From NCBI GenBank assembly GCA_900544655.1, contig UQWE01000040.1:1-10049 (forward strand): a stretch of DNA of 10,049 nt, read 5' to 3'. This DNA comes from an uncultured Coriobacteriaceae bacterium (GTDB lineage: Bacteria > Actinomycetota > Coriobacteriia > Coriobacteriales > Atopobiaceae). Positions 7,156 through 10,049 of the stretch are shown one piece after another; positions within the stretch are counted from its first letter, which is position 1, and the number at the start of each line of letters is the position of its first letter. Made by a program: the position numbers and the translations under genes. A model generated the notes under the pieces. The model was not told the origin of the DNA and searched no databases. It saw only the letters and a program-made list of their open reading frames with translations.

Positions 7156-8355
7156 CTAGCCTGCCCAGCCCCAGCGTGGCGTGACGATGTCGCCGTAGGA
7201 GGCAATCCAGGAGTCGAGGCTCTGCGTGTTGATGTAGCCCACGTTCTCCATGACCATGCCACCGCCGATGTAGATGCCAACGTGGCCGTAGATGCGGCCG
7301 GCTGCGGTGCTGCCGTGCGTCGAGACCGCGACGATCATGCCGGCCCGCAAATCGCCCTTGTTGGAGCTCGTGCAGTAGTTCCAGTACATGTTGTTGGCGT
7401 TGCCGCCGGGATAGCCAAGGCCGGCGGCCTGGTAGACGCGGCTTACCCACATGGCGCAGAGGCCCGCGCCCGGAGAGGCGACGCGGTGGCAGGCGGCGAC
7501 GATGGCGGCGCCCTTGTCAGTCGGGGAGGCGTTGCTAAGGCTGCCGGAGACGCCGCCAGCAGCGCTTGCGGCCGCCTTCGCTGCCTCCGCCTGACGTCGC
7601 TCCTCCTCGGCTGCGGCGGCGATCTCCGCATCGCGCTTCGCCATGAGGGCCTTCACGTCATCGGAGAGGCTGTTGACGACGGAGCTAGCCTCGTTCTGCT
7701 TGGCCTGAACGGCCTGGAGCTGCTGGGTCTGCTCCTCCTTGAGCTGCTCGAGCTCTGCCTTCTGCTGTTCGAGCTCGGCCTTTGCCTGTTCGAGCTCTGC
7801 CTTGGCGGTCTTGACGTCGTTGATCAGCTGCTCGTCGCTGGCATTGATCTTGCCCATGTAAAACAGATTGTTCGAGAACTCCTCAAAGCTCTGGGAGTTG
7901 AGGATGAGGGCGAGGATGTCCGAGTTGCCGGTCTTATAGCTGCTCGAGATGCGGCTGGCGAGTTGATCTTGTTTGGCGTCGATTTCCGCCTGCTTGGCGT
8001 CGATTTCCGCCTGCTTGGCGTCGATTTGGGCCTGGACTTCCTCGATCTTGCCGATGGTCTCGTTGAGCTTCTGGTTGAGCTCCTGGTACTCCGCGGCGAT
8101 GGCGTCGAGCTCGGCCTGGGCGGCGTCAAGCTTTGCCTGGGCGGAGTTGAGGGCGTTGGTCGTCTGTTGAGAGGCCTTTGCGGCAAAAGCCGAGGAAGGC
8201 GCACCGAGCATACCGGCGGTGATGACGGAAAGGCCAAACATGGCCTTGAGAGCCGTGCGGCGCGTCATGAGCTTCTGCGGACGAGAAAGAGTGTTGAGCT
8301 CGTCTTTTTCATATGAGGAAACGCTCTCGGTGGGGCGGAGGTTGCTTCGCGACAT
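7156..8355 (-). CDS. Secreted coiled-coil NlpC/P60-like cell-wall hydrolase
   Basis: 399 aa. It has a long signal region: about 30 hydrophilic residues, then TRRTALK (31-37), a hydrophobic stretch (38-58) and a likely cleavage after SSAFA. The RR pair gives it a Tat-like look, but Sec export is possible. The mature N-terminus (about 62-260) is a long coiled coil in the PcsB/CwlO style, with IDAKQAE heptads (111-129) and AELEQ(A/Q)K repeats (186-205), then an Ala-rich linker. The C-terminal domain (about 280-399) has a candidate catalytic Cys300 in GLCAMWV, then LRAGMIVAV and the catalytic-His motif GHVGIYIGGG (His358). It probably cleaves peptidoglycan stem peptides or cross-links. The Cys context is not the standard DCSGF, so it may be a CHAP-like variant of the papain-fold family. 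ATG 8355 is preceded by TTGGAG. It is a single gene with its own terminator; I could not pick a convincing promoter in 8356-8455. Confidence 0.88.
   Translation of the reverse strand: MSRSNLRPTESVSSYEKDELNTLSRPQKLMTRRTALKAMFGLSVITAGMLGAPSSAFAAKASQQTTNALNSAQAKLDAAQAELDAIAAEYQELNQKLNETIGKIEEVQAQIDAKQAEIDAKQAEIDAKQDQLASRISSSYKTGNSDILALILNSQSFEEFSNNLFYMGKINASDEQLINDVKTAKAELEQAKAELEQQKAELEQLKEEQTQQLQAVQAKQNEASSVVNSLSDDVKALMAKRDAEIAAAAEEERRQAEAAKAAASAAGGVSGSLSNASPTDKGAAIVAACHRVASPGAGLCAMWVSRVYQAAGLGYPGGNANNMYWNYCTSSNKGDLRAGMIVAVSTHGSTAAGRIYGHVGIYIGGGMVMENVGYINTQSLDSWIASYGDIVTPRWGWAG
7973..8035. repeat. Three 21-bp tandem repeats encoding coiled-coil heptads
   Basis: Units at 7973-7993, 7994-8014 and 8015-8035. 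The first two are identical; the third differs near its end. On the coding strand each unit encodes one heptad of the type IDAKQAE. Whole-heptad units keep the frame and the coiled-coil register, so copy number could vary without breaking the protein. Confidence 0.9.
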
Positions 8356-8455
8356 GTGTGCTCCAAGTGGTGTACGTTTGCGTGTCGGTGGCTCTGATTA
8401 GAAAAGGATAGACCAACCGAGTCTCCGTTGCCCGAATTACACGGCTTTGACGGAT

Positions 8456-8545
8456 GAGGCATCTGGCGAACGGCTCTAGTTACGAGTCCACGCGGCAGGT
8501 GAGGCATCTGGCGAACGGCTCTAATTACGAGTCCACGCGGCAGGT
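8456..8545. repeat. 45-bp direct tandem duplication
   Basis: Two adjacent 45-bp units (8456-8500 and 8501-8545) are identical except for one G/A difference (8479 versus 8524). They lie about 100 bp upstream of the hydrolase start, outside any credible gene. Each unit contains a weak hairpin, GGCTC...GAGTCC. There is no spacer, so it is not a CRISPR. On the minus strand the unit reads as 15 codons (LPRGLVTRAVRQMPH), but stop codons and missing gene signals elsewhere argue against coding. Confidence 0.9.
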
Positions 8546-8838
8546 CTGTGGCTGAGGGGGCGGGCATCGCGCCTCGTGGGAAACAAGCCATCCAAGTGCT
8601 TCCGTGGGGTCGTTGACATATCTACGGAGTCGAAGTCCGCTGATGCCAAGCCATGTAAAAGCCTTCTGCTCGCCCTTCTAATGTCGCCAGAGGATTTTTC
8701 CGAGAGGATGGTCAAAATACCCATCTTGGCGTACGCCTGAAGACAATTTGCGGTGTGAAGCGCGGCGCGTGCGACGATAAATTGATCGATTTGGGCCCGT
8801 AAGGTGTGGTTGGGCTTGGGTAGAGGCTCCTTACGTAC
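8521..8838 (-). pseudogene. Short unidentified ORF relic
   Basis: An open frame runs from just after a TGA at 8839-8841 to a TAG at 8521-8523. It includes plausible protein-like sequence (QFIVARAALHTANCLQAYAK, then RRASRRLLHGLASADFDS). The only usual start codon is ATG 8724 (67 aa), which has no good ribosome binding site, and the frame ends inside the second 45-bp repeat. I do not recognise a family. It may be a fragment of a lost gene, or a chance frame across the MITE-like element and the repeat. Base composition here is visibly richer in A/T than in the neighbours. Confidence 0.2.
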
Positions 8839-8915
8839 TCAGTTGCTTGACTTCAATCAAGAAACTGACGATGGGGCTGACTTGGACCGTACGTCAAGAT
8901 GGTGTTTTTGACCAT
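8708..8915. mobile_element. MITE-like element with 28-bp imperfect terminal inverted repeats
   Basis: Positions 8708-8735 and the reverse complement of 8888-8915 match at 24 of 28 bases. Both ends begin ATGGTCAAAA or ATGGTCAAAAA and run inward to CGTACG; weaker similarity continues inward. The two ends bound 208 bp with no transposase gene. No target-site duplication is evident, so the element would be old, or the repeat has another origin. The right end lies 24 bp after the ecfT stop and might also act as a weak terminator there. Confidence 0.35.
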
Positions 8916-8939
8916 TGGCCGCGGAAATGCTTGCGAGGA

Positions 8940-9743
8940 CTAGATTCCAAGAGCCGAAAGTGCGATGAGGCAGGCGCTCCAGAGGGCACAGGCCGCCGCG
9001 AACGCGATGTCACGCGGGCGAATACGCTGCTCATGGTAGTGCGTACGACCCGCGCCGCCTTCATAGCAACGGGCGTCGAGCGCTCGGGAGAGGTTTTCAG
9101 CGTGGCGAATCGCTCCGGCGAACATCGGCACGAGGATGGCGCCAATGGCGCGGACGCGGTTGGCGAGGCCACCCTCCTCGAAGGACGCGCCTCGTGCTGC
9201 TTGGGCATCCATGATTGACTGAGCCTCGTCCGCAAGCACCGGCACAAAGCGAAGGGCGAGTGAGAGCACCATCGAGATCTCATGGGCGGGAAGGCCCAAA
9301 CGGCCGAGAGGCGAGAGCAGGGACTCGAGTGCGTCCGTGAGGGCGGTGGGTGTGGTGGTGAGCAGCAGCAGGGCGCCCAGTGCCACGGCCATGAGCAGAC
9401 GGACCGCGTAGAGCGAGGCAATCCAGATGCCCTCAGTGGTGAGTGTGAGGGGCCCCAGTTGCGCAAGCGTTGTCCCACCGTGTGCCATGAAGAGGTTAAA
9501 GACGGCGACGAAGGCCACGAAGGGCACGATGGGGCGAACGCTTGCCCAGATGATCTTGGGCGCAACGTGGCTTGCGGCGACGAGCACGAGGATGCCGGTC
9601 GCGGCGAGGGCGAGCTCTGCCGGGGTGGTCACCGTGACCATGAGAATGACGAGGACCATGAGGCAGATCACCTTCACGCGTGCGTCGAGGCGGTGCATGA
9701 GGGAGATACCTGGCTGATAACGACCGATCGGGGAGGCTAGCAA
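8940..9743 (-). CDS. ecfT: Energy-coupling factor transporter transmembrane protein EcfT
   Basis: 267 aa. The T component of an ECF importer; it couples ATP hydrolysis by the EcfA subunits to a substrate-binding S protein for vitamins or metal ions. It begins with the typical IGRYQPGISLMHRLDARVK, followed by hydrophobic segments at about 24-40, 43-60, 69-87 and 107-131. The cytoplasmic coupling helices carry AARGAS (Ala183-Arg184-Gly185) and the second motif ALDARCYEGG (221-230). A final TM segment is at about 245-265. The start is TTG at 9743. The residues after it match the family N-terminus, the next ATG (codon 16) would remove them, and a very strong ribosome binding site sits 9 nt upstream. 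The start overlaps the end of the ATPase gene by 7 nt. It appears to be the last gene of its operon, and only a weak hairpin follows. Confidence 0.94.
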   Translation of the reverse strand: MLASPIGRYQPGISLMHRLDARVKVICLMVLVILMVTVTTPAELALAATGILVLVAASHVAPKIIWASVRPIVPFVAFVAVFNLFMAHGGTTLAQLGPLTLTTEGIWIASLYAVRLLMAVALGALLLLTTTPTALTDALESLLSPLGRLGLPAHEISMVLSLALRFVPVLADEAQSIMDAQAARGASFEEGGLANRVRAIGAILVPMFAGAIRHAENLSRALDARCYEGGAGRTHYHEQRIRPRDIAFAAACALWSACLIALSALGI

Positions 9744-10049
9744 GGTCGATCACCTCCTCTGAGCCGGGTGATGTTGGTGACGAGCGCGCTGGTTGTGAGC
9801 GGCTGGCCAAGCTCGCCCGGTGCGAAAACGCCGGCGTCCTCGAGGCCGTGGGCAAGCTCGAGAGGAGCGGGCGCGCCGAGGCCAAGCTTGTGAAGGGCTT
9901 CCCCATGGGAGAAGACCTCCGCGGGTGTGCCGGCGAGGGCGATGCGCCCGTGGTCAAGCACGATGACGCGATCCGCGAGCTCGGCGACGTCCTCCATCGA
10001 GTGGGAGATCATGAGGACGGCAACGCCGCGCGCGTGGAGCGCGCGAACG
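9737..10049 (-). CDS. ecfA2: ECF transporter ATPase, 3' part (EcfA2-like)
   Basis: C-terminal 103 codons of an ABC ATPase whose 5' part lies beyond the window edge. It shows the end of the nucleotide-binding domain with the H-loop (VLMISHSMEDVAELADRVIVLDHGRI, His in ISHS), then the C-terminal tail (TPAEVFSHGEALHKLGL). The SHSMED form and the position just before ecfT indicate the second of the two ECF ATPases (EcfA2/CbiO type), but Walker A and the signature are not visible. It stops with TAG at 9737-9739, 7 nt inside ecfT, so translation of the two is probably coupled. Confidence 0.85.
   Translation of the reverse strand, partial: VRALHARGVAVLMISHSMEDVAELADRVIVLDHGRIALAGTPAEVFSHGEALHKLGLGAPAPLELAHGLEDAGVFAPGELGQPLTTSALVTNITRLRGGDRPC
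9748..9758 (-). promoter_or_regulatory. Extended Shine-Dalgarno of ecfT
   Basis: AGGAGGTGATC on the minus strand can pair over 11 bases with the common 16S rRNA 3' end (GATCACCTCCT). It lies inside the end of the ATPase gene and decides the TTG start of ecfT, presumably offsetting that weak codon. Confidence 0.85.

Noticed and set aside
7132..8316. A 394-codon plus-strand open frame opposite the NlpC/P60-like gene
   Set aside because: It mirrors the coiled-coil gene; its Leu-rich repeats are the antisense reading of the Ala/Glu/Gln heptads. No domain is recognisable.
8456..8545. CRISPR array
   Set aside because: The two 45-bp units are directly adjacent with no spacers, and there are no cas genes in the window.
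8888..8939. Strong terminator after ecfT
   Set aside because: Only a 5-bp ATGGT/ACCAT stem is present, with its A/T run in the loop instead of after the stem, so I cannot call it a terminator.

Overview
High-GC bacterial DNA in which every gene I can support lies on the minus strand, so the window is described here in transcription order, from high to low coordinates. Gene density, GC-rich codon use, strong GGAGG-type ribosome binding sites, GTG and TTG starts, and the mix of genes (ECF transporter, monoderm-type adaptor/ABC exporter, a CwlM-like peptidoglycan-binding protein, a coiled-coil NlpC/P60 hydrolase) suggest a Gram-positive actinobacterium. My best guess is a gut or oral Coriobacteriia member (Olsenella/Atopobium/Collinsella-like). 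This is inferred from gene content; there is no rRNA in the window to confirm it.

Layout. 10049-8940: the end of an energy-coupling factor (ECF) vitamin/metal transporter operon, with the 3' part of an ATPase gene overlapping ecfT. 8939-8356: about 580 bp with no convincing gene. It holds a 208-bp element with 28-bp imperfect terminal inverted repeats (MITE-like), a short ORF relic and a 45-bp tandem duplication. 8355-7156: a secreted coiled-coil NlpC/P60-type cell-wall hydrolase, closed by a strong hairpin terminator. 7155-6871: intergenic region with a probable galE promoter and a 21-bp dyad over its -35 region. 6870-3757: galE, then a polyprenyl diphosphate synthase gene 9 bp later, then a CwlM-like peptidoglycan-binding pseudo-amidase gene, closed by a 15-bp-stem terminator. 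3558-15: a tightly packed three-gene MacAB/YknXYZ-like exporter (membrane-fusion adaptor, ATPase, permease).

How the genes fit together. The middle of the window is cell-envelope biology: UDP-galactose supply (GalE), a lipid carrier or other prenyl chain (polyprenyl synthase), a likely regulator of peptidoglycan synthesis (CwlM-like), and a wall hydrolase (NlpC/P60-like). The flanks are two transport systems.

The most notable points are: (1) the exporter ATPase is broken by what looks like a 13-nt deletion that removes the Gly-Asn-Leu-Asp D-loop region just after Walker B, either a real pseudogene or an assembly error; (2) the CwlM-like protein aligns with a pseudo-amidase domain but lacks all three zinc ligands and the C-terminal tail that is phosphorylated in mycobacterial CwlM; (3) the MITE-like element and 45-bp duplication in the only gene-poor stretch; (4) a dyad placed like an operator on the galE promoter. 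I found no clear sign of a defence system, CRISPR array, phage or biosynthetic cluster.
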